Assembly: GCA_003577145.1 (NCBI GenBank)
Contig: QEUP01000012.1
Coordinates: 31,365 to 95,364 of the forward strand
DNA: 64,000 bases
Direction of reading: 5' to 3'
From: Acidobacteriota bacterium
GTDB lineage: Bacteria > Actinomycetota > Acidimicrobiia > Acidimicrobiales > Microtrichaceae
The notes beneath the pieces are model-generated. The model ran no database searches, had not been told where the DNA came from, and saw only the letters and a list, made by a program, of their open reading frames with translations. Shown here piece by piece: positions 41,839-50,587 of the stretch; the stretch's first letter is position 1, and the number at the start of each line of letters is the position of its first letter. Made by a program: the position numbers and the translations under genes.

Positions 41839-42987
41839 GTGGAGTTCACCGAGGAGCACGAGCTGTTCCGGCGCACAGTCAGGGAGTTCGTCGAGAACGA
41901 GATGAATCCCCACGTCGAGAAGTGGGAGGAGGAGGGCGGATTCCCGGCCCATGACCTCTTCAGGCGAATGGGCGACCTGGGGCTGCTCGGGGTTGAGTAC
42001 GACCCCGTGTACGGGGGCGGTGGCGCCGACCACAGCTACACGGTCATTCTGGGTGAAGAGGTCGGCCGCACGCACTGCGGCGGCATCCCGATGGCGATCA
42101 GCGTCCAGACCGACATGGCCACGCCGTCACTCGCGCGGTTCGGGACCCACGAGCTGAAGGAGCGCTTCTTGCGGCCGGCGATCTCAGGTGAGCATGTCGC
42201 GGCGATCGCGGTGACCGAGCCGGATGCCGGCTCGGACGTGGCCGGTATCCGCAGTCACGCCGTCAGGGACGGCGACGAATGGGTCATCAACGGGTCGAAG
42301 CTCTACATCACCAACGGAACCCAGGCGGACTGGTTGTGTGCGCTGGTCCGGACCTCCGACGAAGGCGGCTACCAGGGGATGTCGCAGGTGGTGATCCCGA
42401 CCGAGGTGGACGGCGTGGAGGTGAGCCGGAAGCTGGACAAGCTCGGCCAGCGCTCGTCGGACACCGCGGAGCTCGTCTTCGATGACGCACGGGTTCCGGT
42501 GGCGAACACGATCGGCGAGATCGGTCGGGGCTTCCAGCAACAGATGATGCAGTTCCAGAACGAGCGGATGATCGCCGCCTACCAGTCGGTCGGTGCGATG
42601 GAGACCGCACTGGAACGGACGGTGGTGTATCTCAAGGAACGGTCCGTGTTCGGTCGGCCGTTGATCGACAACCAACACATCCAGTTCGAGCTCGCCGACC
42701 TCATCGCCGACCTCGAGTTGGTGCGGCAGTTCAACTACGCCGCCGCCGACGCCTACATCAGAGGCGACGACATCACGAGGTTCGCCACCATCGCCAAGCT
42801 CAAGGCGGCGCGCACCGCGCGGCGGGTTGCCGATGTGTGCCTTCAGTTCCACGGGGGGATCGGCTACATGGAGGAGACCTGGACCGCGCGGTTCTTCCGC
42901 GATTCGCGCCTGTGGTCGATCGGTGGCGGAGCCGACGAGGTGATGCTTCGCACCCTCGCTCGCATGGACGGCCTGGGAGGCGACTGA
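41839..42987 (+). CDS. Acyl-CoA dehydrogenase
   Basis: The 382-residue flavoprotein starts at GTG 41839 (VEFTEEHELFRRTVREFVEN) behind GAGGAG. It has AIAVTEPDAGSDVAGIRSHAV, EWVINGSKLYITNGTQAD, RSSDTAELVFDDARVP and a C-terminus LQFHGGIGYMEETWTARFFRDSRL then GGGADEVML. Here too the Glu of the common YEGT motif is absent. It is similar in plan to the dehydrogenase at 39373 and separated from it by the hydrolase gene. The substrate is unknown. Confidence 0.88.
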   Translation: MEFTEEHELFRRTVREFVENEMNPHVEKWEEEGGFPAHDLFRRMGDLGLLGVEYDPVYGGGGADHSYTVILGEEVGRTHCGGIPMAISVQTDMATPSLARFGTHELKERFLRPAISGEHVAAIAVTEPDAGSDVAGIRSHAVRDGDEWVINGSKLYITNGTQADWLCALVRTSDEGGYQGMSQVVIPTEVDGVEVSRKLDKLGQRSSDTAELVFDDARVPVANTIGEIGRGFQQQMMQFQNERMIAAYQSVGAMETALERTVVYLKERSVFGRPLIDNQHIQFELADLIADLELVRQFNYAAADAYIRGDDITRFATIAKLKAARTARRVADVCLQFHGGIGYMEETWTARFFRDSRLWSIGGGADEVMLRTLARMDGLGGD

Positions 42988-43218
42988 GAAACGTAAGGGG
43001 CAACCTGAGAGGGCGCTGGCGAGAGGCGGTCTTTGCCCGTATCCTTACCCGAAAGGCGGGCGGTCATTTCGACCGCAGCAAGGCGGCTGATGGAGGCGAT
43101 GCTCGCAATCGTTCTTCGCGATTGGCAACCGAAGTCGTGTGGGTCTGCCGGAGGGGTGGGTGTGCGTGAGGATCTTGTCCTTCACCCCCGAGGCATCGTG
43201 TCCGATACAGGGGGTTGA
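42988..43218 (+). promoter_or_regulatory. Structured leader of the M23 peptidase gene
   Basis: The 231-bp region before the peptidase can form three hairpins: GCGGTC/GACCGC (43060-43065, 43071-43076), a CAATCG/CGATTG stem near 43109, and a longer stem GGGGTG/CACCCC (43153-43158, 43183-43188) with inner pairs GAGGA/TCCTT. A TATCCT -10-like element is at 43039-43044. The c-di-AMP riboswitch is common before such genes, but its conserved blocks were not found. Confidence 0.35.
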
Positions 43219-44475
43219 ATGTCACGCATTGGATCGCCGGGACTGGCGCTGATCCTGGTAGCTTCTGCACTTCTGTCAGCGCCGGTGCTCGCGCAAGAGG
43301 GGGAACAGCCGCCCGAGTCGTCGACCACGACGTCGACCACGACGACGACGGTCCCGCCTCAGCCTCCGCCGACGACGACCGTCCCCGGCGACAGCGGCGG
43401 GGGCGGTGACGCGCCCGTAGGCGAGTACCTCGATCCCGGGGCGGTTGGCGAATACCTCCAGCAGTTGGAGGGTGCCGACGCGGGGTCGGATCTGGCGATG
43501 GAGTACGAGTACGACCCCGAAGCGGCGAAGCTGGTGAGCGAGGAGCAGATCGAGGAGGCGAGAGCCCGTCTGCGAGAGGCTCAGGACCTCAAGGCTCGGC
43601 TCGAGGCCGAGGTCTCCAGGCTGGAGGGTTCGCTGAGCGAGATGGAGGAGTCCATCGAAGCTCTCGGCGCCGACCTCGAGTCCAGCATCTCGGCGGCCGC
43701 CGATGCTCAGGTGCTGTTCGAGAACCGGGTCGCCGATGCCTTCATCCGGGGCTCCGACCCGGGCCTCACCGTCTACTTGGAGGCCGAGGACGCGCAGGAG
43801 ATCGCGTCACACCAGATGCTCCTCGAAGCGGTGCTCGATGCCGACGAGGAAGCCCTCAGCGACTACGAGAAGACGCGCTCAGAGCTCAACGAGGATCTAC
43901 TGGCGATGACCGAACAGTACGCCGACGCCAAGAACGAGCTCGGAGACGCCCAGCGCTCACTTCAGGCGGCAGACCAGCAGGTACTCGAGCGCGCGTTCGC
44001 GGTGAAGGTGTACGAAGCGGGTGGGCAGGTGGCCGTCAACGGCTTCGTCTTCCCCGTCGCAGGAGAGGTGAGCTTCACCGACGGCTGGGGCGCGCCCCGG
44101 ATGTCCGGTACCGCCTACTCACACTGGCACCAGGGCACCGACATCATGGCGCCCAGCGGCCGGCCACTGGTCGCTGCCGAGGGTGGCGTGGTGCGGCTGA
44201 GCAACAGCACTCTCGGGGGGACCGGACTGTGGGTCGAGGGGCGGAGCGGAGTCGAGTACTACTACGCGCATCTGAGCGCCTACGCCGAAGGCATCGAGGA
44301 CGGCACCGTCGTGGAGGCAGGTGAGGTCGTCGGCTACGTGGGGGAGACAGGCAACGCGCAGGGTCCGCACCTCCACTTCGAGATCCAAAAGGACGGTCAG
44401 CCGGTGAACCCCTACCCGGTTCTCAAGGTCGCCTACGAGACCCGCGAGCAGGTCCTCGCCGACCTCGATAGCTGA
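43219..44475 (+). CDS. Secreted M23-family metallopeptidase with coiled coil
   Basis: The 418-residue protein has a signal peptide (MSRIGSPGLALILVASALLS, cleavage near APVLA-QE), a Thr/Pro-rich linker, a long coiled coil (about residues 105-260) as in EnvC/NlpD-type proteins, and a LytM domain. The zinc site is His304-x3-Asp308 and His384-x-His386 (GPHLHFEI). It is likely a cell-wall endopeptidase or an activator of an amidase in cell division. Start at ATG 43219 behind GGGGG is chosen on signal peptide length. Confidence 0.9.
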   Translation: MSRIGSPGLALILVASALLSAPVLAQEGEQPPESSTTTSTTTTTVPPQPPPTTTVPGDSGGGGDAPVGEYLDPGAVGEYLQQLEGADAGSDLAMEYEYDPEAAKLVSEEQIEEARARLREAQDLKARLEAEVSRLEGSLSEMEESIEALGADLESSISAAADAQVLFENRVADAFIRGSDPGLTVYLEAEDAQEIASHQMLLEAVLDADEEALSDYEKTRSELNEDLLAMTEQYADAKNELGDAQRSLQAADQQVLERAFAVKVYEAGGQVAVNGFVFPVAGEVSFTDGWGAPRMSGTAYSHWHQGTDIMAPSGRPLVAAEGGVVRLSNSTLGGTGLWVEGRSGVEYYYAHLSAYAEGIEDGTVVEAGEVVGYVGETGNAQGPHLHFEIQKDGQPVNPYPVLKVAYETREQVLADLDS

Positions 44476-44539
44476 CAGCGAAGCACCGCCGGCCCACCCT
44501 GGGGCGGACCGCCCGGCCTGGCGAACCGGGGTTCCCGAC

Positions 44540-45022
44540 GTGTCCCGCCGGTGCCAGACGGGCCATCATGTCGCGGTGGATGTCACCGCTGATCTCGACA
44601 CCGGGGTGTCCGTGGAGCGGCTCTTCCGGCAGGTCGAGGTGCTGGACGGCTACCCGGATTGGCTCGAGATCGTCGTGCGAGCTGTGCCCGCGGGACCCAA
44701 CGGAGCCGACGAGGGGCCGGCATGGATGGTGGACCTTCGTGGGAAGCTGGGTCCCCTGGCGCGTTCGAAGCGGCTGCGCATGGTGCGGACCCGTCACGAA
44801 CCACCGAGGCTGGTCGTGTTCGAGAGACGCGAGGTCGACCGGCGAGATCACAGCCCGTGGGTCCTTCGAGCCGAGGTCGGCGAGGTGGACGGTGGCAGCC
44901 GGCTGACCATGCAACTCCACTACGGGGGGACGCTCTGGGGGCCGGTGATCGAGCGGCTCTTGCGGGACGCGATCCAGGACTCGCGGGCTCGCCTGCTCAG
45001 GGTCCTCCAGCAGGCCTCCTGA
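44540..45022 (+). CDS. SRPBCC/START-like ligand-binding protein
   Basis: The 160-residue protein shows the SRPBCC pattern: VSVERLFRQVEVLDGYPDWLEIVVRAV at the N-terminus, RLRMVRTRHEPPRLVVFERREVDRRDHS in the beta-sheet and a long C-terminal helix GGTLWGPVIERLLRDAIQDSRARLL. Such proteins bind lipids, polyketides or aromatics in a deep cavity. GTG 44540 gives the full length; GTG 44576 would remove the first strand. It is convergent with the decarboxylase-like gene. Confidence 0.72.
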   Translation: MSRRCQTGHHVAVDVTADLDTGVSVERLFRQVEVLDGYPDWLEIVVRAVPAGPNGADEGPAWMVDLRGKLGPLARSKRLRMVRTRHEPPRLVVFERREVDRRDHSPWVLRAEVGEVDGGSRLTMQLHYGGTLWGPVIERLLRDAIQDSRARLLRVLQQAS

Positions 45023-45107
45023 AGGGGACGATCCGGCGCGCGCCCACCGAGTGACCGCGGCGGGGCCGGCCGGCGGCCCAGTGCCAGCCGACGGTGGTCG
45101 AGGCCGA

Positions 45108-46778
45108 TCACGGGGCGGTGATGGGTATGTCGACGAGGTGCGGCTTGCCTCTCTCGATGGCATCTCTCACGATGTCGGCCACCTCCGAGGCCTCTGCAGC
45201 AACCGTTGCTTCGACACCCATTGCTCGGGCCAGGTGGGCGAAGTCGATCGGGGGATCGTCGATGTCGGTGGCCACGAAGGTGTCGAGCGCCGCTGACTCG
45301 CCGCCCATGCCCCTGAGGTTGTTCTTCAGGATGAGGTACTGGCAGTTGTTGAACACCGCGAACACGACCGGTAGATCTTCGTGGGCCGCGGTCCACAGCG
45401 CCTGGGGCGAGTACATGGCCGAGCCGTCGCCGACGGCGCAGAGCACGGGCGAGCGGTCGTGGCCGAGGGAGACCCCCAGCGAGGCCGGCATGCCCCAGCC
45501 GAGTCCACCACCGCGACAGAAGAAGTAGCGGTCGGGCTCGTCGGTGTGCTGGAACCCCCGCACGTAGATGCCCGAGGTGATGGCCTCGTCGACGATCGGC
45601 GTGTCGCGGGGGGCGCTGCGCACGAGAGCGTGCGCAGCGGCCATCGGATCCAGAGGAGACGTGCCGTAGCGCGCCAGGGCTGCTTCTTCGAGGCGCTCGA
45701 TCTCGGCGGCTCGCTCCCGGCGCTTCAGCTCGAGTCTGTGCCTGGCGGCGTCTCGGTCGGCTCGTGTCTCGACCAGCGGAATGAGCGATTCCAGGGTGGC
45801 CCGCGGGTCGCCGACGACACCGAGTCGGGCGCGGTGAGCCTGCCCGATGAAGGCCGGGTCGGGCGAGAGGTGCAGCAGATCGGTCCCCTCGGGCAAGGGC
45901 GAGCCGGGCGTGTAGGGGTAGACCAGGAACGCCTGACCGCCCACGAGCAGCACACGCCTGTAACCCTCGAGCGCATTGCGAAGCATGGCTGCGATCGGCG
46001 GGAGCATACCCGCCCACAGGGCGTGCTCCTGGGGGAACACGCTGCGTCCGTAGAGGGGCGAACCCAAGACGTCCGCCCCCAGTGCCTCGGCCAGCTTTGC
46101 GACAGCGGCCACACCGCCTGAGGTCGCGACCTCGTCTCCCACGATGATCGCCAGCTCGTCGGGAGCGGTGGTGGTCAGCAGGTCCGCGAGCTCCTCGAGG
46201 CCGCCGCCGACCGTTTCCCGGTCGATGGTCGTCCGCGGTGGCAGCGACGCGTCGCTGTGCTCGCCCAGGACATGCAGAGGTATGGACAAGAAGACAGCAC
46301 CCGTCGGTGCCGAGGAGCTGTCCAGGAAGGCGCGGCGGAGCATGGTGGCGAGCTCGTCGATCGAGCGGATCTCGTGTGCCCACTTGCACACGGCCGCGGC
46401 GATTCCCGTGAGGTTGCCCGCCAGCAACGGTTCGTGGTGGATGTGGCGGTAATCCTGCTGACCGGCGGAGACCACGAGGGGAGTCCCGTTGGCTCGGGCA
46501 TTGGAGAGGTTCCCGATGGCGTTGCCGAGCCCAGCCGAGCTGTGGAGGTTCACGAAGGCCGGGCGTCTCGTCACCTGGGCGTAGCCGTCGGCCATGGCCG
46601 CCGCGGTTGCCTCCTGGAGGGCGAGGACGTAGTGGATGTCCTCGGCTGTGGCCAGGGCGTCCATCAACGGCAACTCGGTGCTTCCCGGGTTGCCGAAGAT
46701 GTAACCGACACCTTCGGAGCGGAGCACGTCGAGGAGGATCTCCGTACCGCTCAGTACCGTGGCTTCGACGTCGGCCAT
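45108..46778 (-). CDS. Thiamine-diphosphate enzyme, benzoylformate decarboxylase-like
   Basis: The 556-residue enzyme has YIFGNPGSTELPLMDAL, with Ser33 in place of BFDC Ser26. The catalytic glutamate is in LALQEATAAAMADGY, and His79 is in VNLHSSAGLGNAIG, equivalent to BFDC His70. PQEHALWAGMLP supplies the second histidine, and CAVGDGSAMYSPQALWTAA with FNNCQYLIL binds ThDP and Mg. It probably decarboxylates a 2-oxo acid. No mandelate genes are nearby, so the true substrate is uncertain. Confidence 0.82.
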   Translation of the reverse strand: MADVEATVLSGTEILLDVLRSEGVGYIFGNPGSTELPLMDALATAEDIHYVLALQEATAAAMADGYAQVTRRPAFVNLHSSAGLGNAIGNLSNARANGTPLVVSAGQQDYRHIHHEPLLAGNLTGIAAAVCKWAHEIRSIDELATMLRRAFLDSSSAPTGAVFLSIPLHVLGEHSDASLPPRTTIDRETVGGGLEELADLLTTTAPDELAIIVGDEVATSGGVAAVAKLAEALGADVLGSPLYGRSVFPQEHALWAGMLPPIAAMLRNALEGYRRVLLVGGQAFLVYPYTPGSPLPEGTDLLHLSPDPAFIGQAHRARLGVVGDPRATLESLIPLVETRADRDAARHRLELKRRERAAEIERLEEAALARYGTSPLDPMAAAHALVRSAPRDTPIVDEAITSGIYVRGFQHTDEPDRYFFCRGGGLGWGMPASLGVSLGHDRSPVLCAVGDGSAMYSPQALWTAAHEDLPVVFAVFNNCQYLILKNNLRGMGGESAALDTFVATDIDDPPIDFAHLARAMGVEATVAAEASEVADIVRDAIERGKPHLVDIPITAP

Positions 46779-46849
46779 GAGCGCCTACCGTACCCACCCC
46801 TGCGAGCCGCGTCCTTCGATCCGGGCAATGCCTATCGAGAAGGGACTGC

Positions 46850-48517
46850 TCAGGAGGGCGAATCGTAGGAGGTGGTAGTTGTCGATGCCACGTCGTCCTC
46901 GCCGGCACCGCCGCCTGATCCAACGGCGGGTGCTCCACCGTCCAGTGGTTGGCCGGCGCCCAGGCTCACGCAGGAGAGCTGAACGGTGCGGTCCCCGTCG
47001 CGGCTGACGGCCTCGACGCACACGTCCGATGTCTCGGGAGGGACGCTGAGGTCCAGTTCGAAGCCGTGGAAAGGACCCCACCAGAAGTGCTGCGCCCAGA
47101 TGTCGTCGCGTTGGACGTCGGCGGGGGTGTCGGCGATGACTTGACCGTCGGCTCGTATCCTGACGGTGGCCGGTTCATGGGTGTCGGGATCGAGGATCCA
47201 GCCCTCCAGGTGGACCCCGTCACCGGCCACCTCGGCGACCTCGAGGGCGCCGGTAGGCGTGTCGTCGTACTGGTACTGCTCGCAGCCGAGGTCGACGTTG
47301 GCAGCGGGGACGTCGTCGAGCGCCTCGAAGCACAGGGTGTTCGCTCCCGCCGACACGGGGACGGGATCGCTGATGCCGCGCCAAACCCCGGAGTGCGGGT
47401 AGTGACCGGGCAGGTCGGGTCGGTGGTTGTCGGCCCAGATCTCGGCCACGAACTCGCCATGGTCGTCATAGACGCGTACCACCACCTGCCTTCCCGTGTC
47501 CTGGTCGAGCGCCCATCCGCGCACCCACACGCTGCCGGGGAACAGCCAGGGGGAGAACGAGTCCAACGTCCCGAAGGGCAGGTGGTCGACCAGGACCGGC
47601 CAGCCCGAGGCGAAGCTGATCGGCTCGACGTGCAGGGCGCGCCTTCCGCCTTTGCTGTAGCCGGCTTTGTCGGACTGCCAGGCGTGGTAGGCGACCCAGC
47701 GCCAACCGCGGCTGTCGTTGAAGAAGCTCATCCCGCCCGGACCGGCGACGTCGCCCCTGCTCTCCATCCAGGGGCCGCTCAGCGTCAGCTTCAAGCAAGG
47801 CCCCAGCGGGCCTTCGCACAGCGCCATGCCTGTCGCGTAGTCACCGTCCCACCAGCTGTCGCCGGAGTAGAAGAGACGGTAGTCGCCGTTCGAGTAGTCC
47901 ATCGCCGGGTTCTCGATCCAGCCGGCCTCCCAATCCACGAAGGCCCACATCATGAGGATGGGCCAGCTGGCGACCCGCAACCCGTCGCTGGACAACAACG
48001 CGCCCCAGAGCTGGTACTCGGTGTTGGTGTTGGTCCAGTAGATGTAGGCATTGCCGTCAGGCGCGACGAAGGGATAGGGGTCGATCGACCCGCTGCCGCT
48101 GCCGTACCCGCACATCATCGGGGCGCCGTCAGGGTCGGTGAAGGGCCCCGACGGGCTGTTGGAGACCACGGCGTCGATGCAGTGCCGGGCGTTGCCTTCG
48201 TCGGAGGCGGCGAAGTACAGGACGTACCTGCCGGCCAGCCGGATCACCCCGGGTGCCCACACCGCGCCTTCTGCTGCCCAGTCCGGTAATACCGGGAGGG
48301 CATCGACGGGTTCCGACCACTTGAACAGGTCGTCACTCACCATGACGGGGACGTGCCAGGCGTCGGTGTTGGTCGCGTAGGCATAGAAGAGCCCGTCGAC
48401 CTGGAGGACGAAAGGGTCAGGGAAGTTACGGTCGCTGGACTCGACCCTGAGGAAGCTCGGCTGGCAGGCGGCGAGGAGCACCACCACCCCGGCCATGACT
48501 GCGCTGCGGCGTAGCAT
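46850..48517 (-). CDS. GH43-like lipoprotein with two C-terminal beta-sandwich repeats
   Basis: The 555-residue protein begins with a lipoprotein signal whose lipobox LLAAC ends at Cys18. A five-bladed propeller follows: RNFPDPFVLQ with Asp34 as the likely base, SIDPYPFVAP with the second acid, and WIENPAMD with the glutamate that could be the acid. Two similar domains follow (GWALDQDTGRQVVVRV and GWILDPDTHEPATVRI), ending in a Gly/Ser/Thr-rich tail. It is probably an arabinan- or xylan-type hydrolase, or a binding protein. ATG 48517 lies 11 nt after AAGGAG. Confidence 0.72.
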   Translation of the reverse strand: MLRRSAVMAGVVVLLAACQPSFLRVESSDRNFPDPFVLQVDGLFYAYATNTDAWHVPVMVSDDLFKWSEPVDALPVLPDWAAEGAVWAPGVIRLAGRYVLYFAASDEGNARHCIDAVVSNSPSGPFTDPDGAPMMCGYGSGSGSIDPYPFVAPDGNAYIYWTNTNTEYQLWGALLSSDGLRVASWPILMMWAFVDWEAGWIENPAMDYSNGDYRLFYSGDSWWDGDYATGMALCEGPLGPCLKLTLSGPWMESRGDVAGPGGMSFFNDSRGWRWVAYHAWQSDKAGYSKGGRRALHVEPISFASGWPVLVDHLPFGTLDSFSPWLFPGSVWVRGWALDQDTGRQVVVRVYDDHGEFVAEIWADNHRPDLPGHYPHSGVWRGISDPVPVSAGANTLCFEALDDVPAANVDLGCEQYQYDDTPTGALEVAEVAGDGVHLEGWILDPDTHEPATVRIRADGQVIADTPADVQRDDIWAQHFWWGPFHGFELDLSVPPETSDVCVEAVSRDGDRTVQLSCVSLGAGQPLDGGAPAVGSGGGAGEDDVASTTTTSYDSPS

Positions 48518-48676
48518 CGAGTGGTTCACTCCTTGATGACTCGGCCCGCGCTGCACCGTCAGGTTATCGGCTGTGACTCCCGAAGGATGACTCCTTCACC
48601 CCAGCTTGCACGGGGGACGGCCGAGGGTCGAAGCAGGGGCTGAGCGGTACTGGTGTTCGAGTGGTTGCCGGGGGGC

Positions 48677-50587
48677 TCAGGTGTGGGACATCCAGGTGTC
48701 GTACATTGCCGCATAGGTCCCCTTCCGGGCGACCAGCTCGTCGTGGCTGCCGAGCTCGATGACCCGGCCGTCGTCTATGACCGCTATCCGATCAGCTCGC
48801 ATGGCCGTCGCCAACCGGTGAGCGATCAGTATCGCCGTCCGCCCGCCCAGCAGAGTGTCCAGCGCCTGCTCGATCTTGCGTTCGGACCTGAGGTCGAGGT
48901 TGGAGGTCGCCTCGTCGAGGACGAGCACGCGCGGCTTGGCCATGAAAGCACGGGCGAGCGCGAGTAGCTGGCGCTCGCCGGAGGAGAGCGAGATGCCCCG
49001 CTCATGGCAGAGAGTGTCGAGTCCTTCGGGGAGTCGGGCGACCAGCTCGGCCAGGCCCACGGCTCGACACGCTTCCATGACCTCGTCGTCGGTTGCGTCC
49101 GGGTCGGCAAACGCGATGTTGTCCCGTATCGAGCCGTGAAAGAGGAACGGCTCCTGGGGAACGATGCCGAGCTGGTGCCGCAGGGAGTGCAGGGTCAGGT
49201 CCTTGAGGTCGTGACCATCGATGAGCACGGCTCCGGAATCCGGATCGTAGAAGCGGGTCACGAGCTTGGCGATCGTTGATTTCCCTGCACCAGTGGGACC
49301 GACGAGCGCGAAGGTCTCGCCTTCGGCGATGCGGAGATCCACATCTCTCAGCACGGGCCTGCCGGGCTGGTAGCCGAAGCTGACGGCGCAGAACGCTATT
49401 TCACCACGGATCGCAGGGAGCTCGAGTGCACCGGGCTTCTCGAACACGGTCGGGTGGGTGCCCAGGAGGTCACGCAATTTGGCGACGGCGGCCTGGCCCT
49501 GTTGGTAGGAGTTGTAGAGCTGAACGAGCTGCTGTATCGGTGCGAAGAACATCGTCAGGTAGAGCACGAAGGCGGTCAGCTCACCAATCGTGAGCGACCC
49601 ACTCAGCACCATCCGTCCGCCGACGAGGACTATTGCCGCCTGGGCCAGGATGCCCAGCGCCTCTGAGCCGGGGCCGTAGATGGCTCCCACCCTGGCGGTG
49701 TAGAGGTTGGCGTCGAGGTGCTCGCCGACGATGTTGGTGTGGGTGATGACGTTGTGTCTTCTGCGGTTGTGGGCTGCGATCATGCGGATGCCGGAGAGGC
49801 TCTCCTGCAGGTCGGCGAGCACCTCGGCGATGCGGTCGCGCACGAGCGTGTAACCGCGGTCCGATGCCCGGCGGAACCACAGCGTCAGCACCAACAGGAC
49901 CGGCACGACGCCGAAGACGGTGACCCCGGCGAGTGTGGGATTGAGCACGAACAGGATGACCGTGATCACGACGATCGTCAGACCCTGCACTGCCATCTGG
50001 ACCAGCCCTTCCTGGAAGAGCTGGGTGAGGGCCTCGATGTCGCTGGTCATGCGGGTCATGAGGCGGCCCGCCTTCTCACCGGTGAAGAACTCGAGGGAGA
50101 GCCGTTGGAGGTGCGAGAAGACCCTGACCCTCAGCTCGTACATGAGGCGTTCGCCGAGGCGACCCGTCCAGGAGATGCGAGCCCAGCCGGCCACGGTGTT
50201 CATGACGATCACGCCCATGTACGCGGCGGCCACGGCCAGGAGCACGCTGAAGTCGCCTGGGACGATCCCGCCGTCGATGCCGATCTGGGTCAACAGCGGC
50301 CCTGCCTGCATGCTCAAGGTCTCCACGATGACGAGGAACAGCGCGACCGCCAGGGCGGGGCGATGGGTCCCGAGGAAGGACCGAAGGGTGAAGGGCGGGG
50401 CGTCGCCGGCGACGGGGTCGAAGCCGACGGCTGGATCGGGATGGTCCGGCTCCTCAGCGGCTATCCGCTCGACCTTGTCGAGCAGTTCCGACGGGATGCC
50501 CGCAAACGGCAGCCCCGACCTGGCGCTGCTGGCGGCAGCCGACTGCCCGCTGAACGGTGACCCCGCCGGCGGTCCCCAGCTCGACAT
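48677..50587 (-). CDS. ABC exporter half-transporter, competent ATP site
   Basis: The 636-residue protein fuses an exporter membrane domain (about residues 70-365) to an ATPase. Walker A is GPTGAGKST, the signature is ISLSSGERQLLALARA and Walker B VLVLDEATSNLD with the catalytic Glu present. The H-loop is in LIAHRLATAM. Its N-terminus is extended by about 65 residues. Its ATG overlaps the stop of the upstream half by 1 bp, which implies a heterodimeric exporter. A lipid or drug could be the cargo. Confidence 0.88.
   Translation of the reverse strand: MSSWGPPAGSPFSGQSAAASSARSGLPFAGIPSELLDKVERIAAEEPDHPDPAVGFDPVAGDAPPFTLRSFLGTHRPALAVALFLVIVETLSMQAGPLLTQIGIDGGIVPGDFSVLLAVAAAYMGVIVMNTVAGWARISWTGRLGERLMYELRVRVFSHLQRLSLEFFTGEKAGRLMTRMTSDIEALTQLFQEGLVQMAVQGLTIVVITVILFVLNPTLAGVTVFGVVPVLLVLTLWFRRASDRGYTLVRDRIAEVLADLQESLSGIRMIAAHNRRRHNVITHTNIVGEHLDANLYTARVGAIYGPGSEALGILAQAAIVLVGGRMVLSGSLTIGELTAFVLYLTMFFAPIQQLVQLYNSYQQGQAAVAKLRDLLGTHPTVFEKPGALELPAIRGEIAFCAVSFGYQPGRPVLRDVDLRIAEGETFALVGPTGAGKSTIAKLVTRFYDPDSGAVLIDGHDLKDLTLHSLRHQLGIVPQEPFLFHGSIRDNIAFADPDATDDEVMEACRAVGLAELVARLPEGLDTLCHERGISLSSGERQLLALARAFMAKPRVLVLDEATSNLDLRSERKIEQALDTLLGGRTAILIAHRLATAMRADRIAVIDDGRVIELGSHDELVARKGTYAAMYDTWMSHT

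Noticed and set aside
42988..43218. c-di-AMP (ydaO-type) riboswitch before the M23 gene
   Set aside because: Conserved blocks of that family were not found; only generic hairpins are visible.
49718..50560. Long plus-strand frame opposite the ABC exporter gene
   Set aside because: It is an antisense shadow of conserved transporter sequence, typical in GC-rich genomes.
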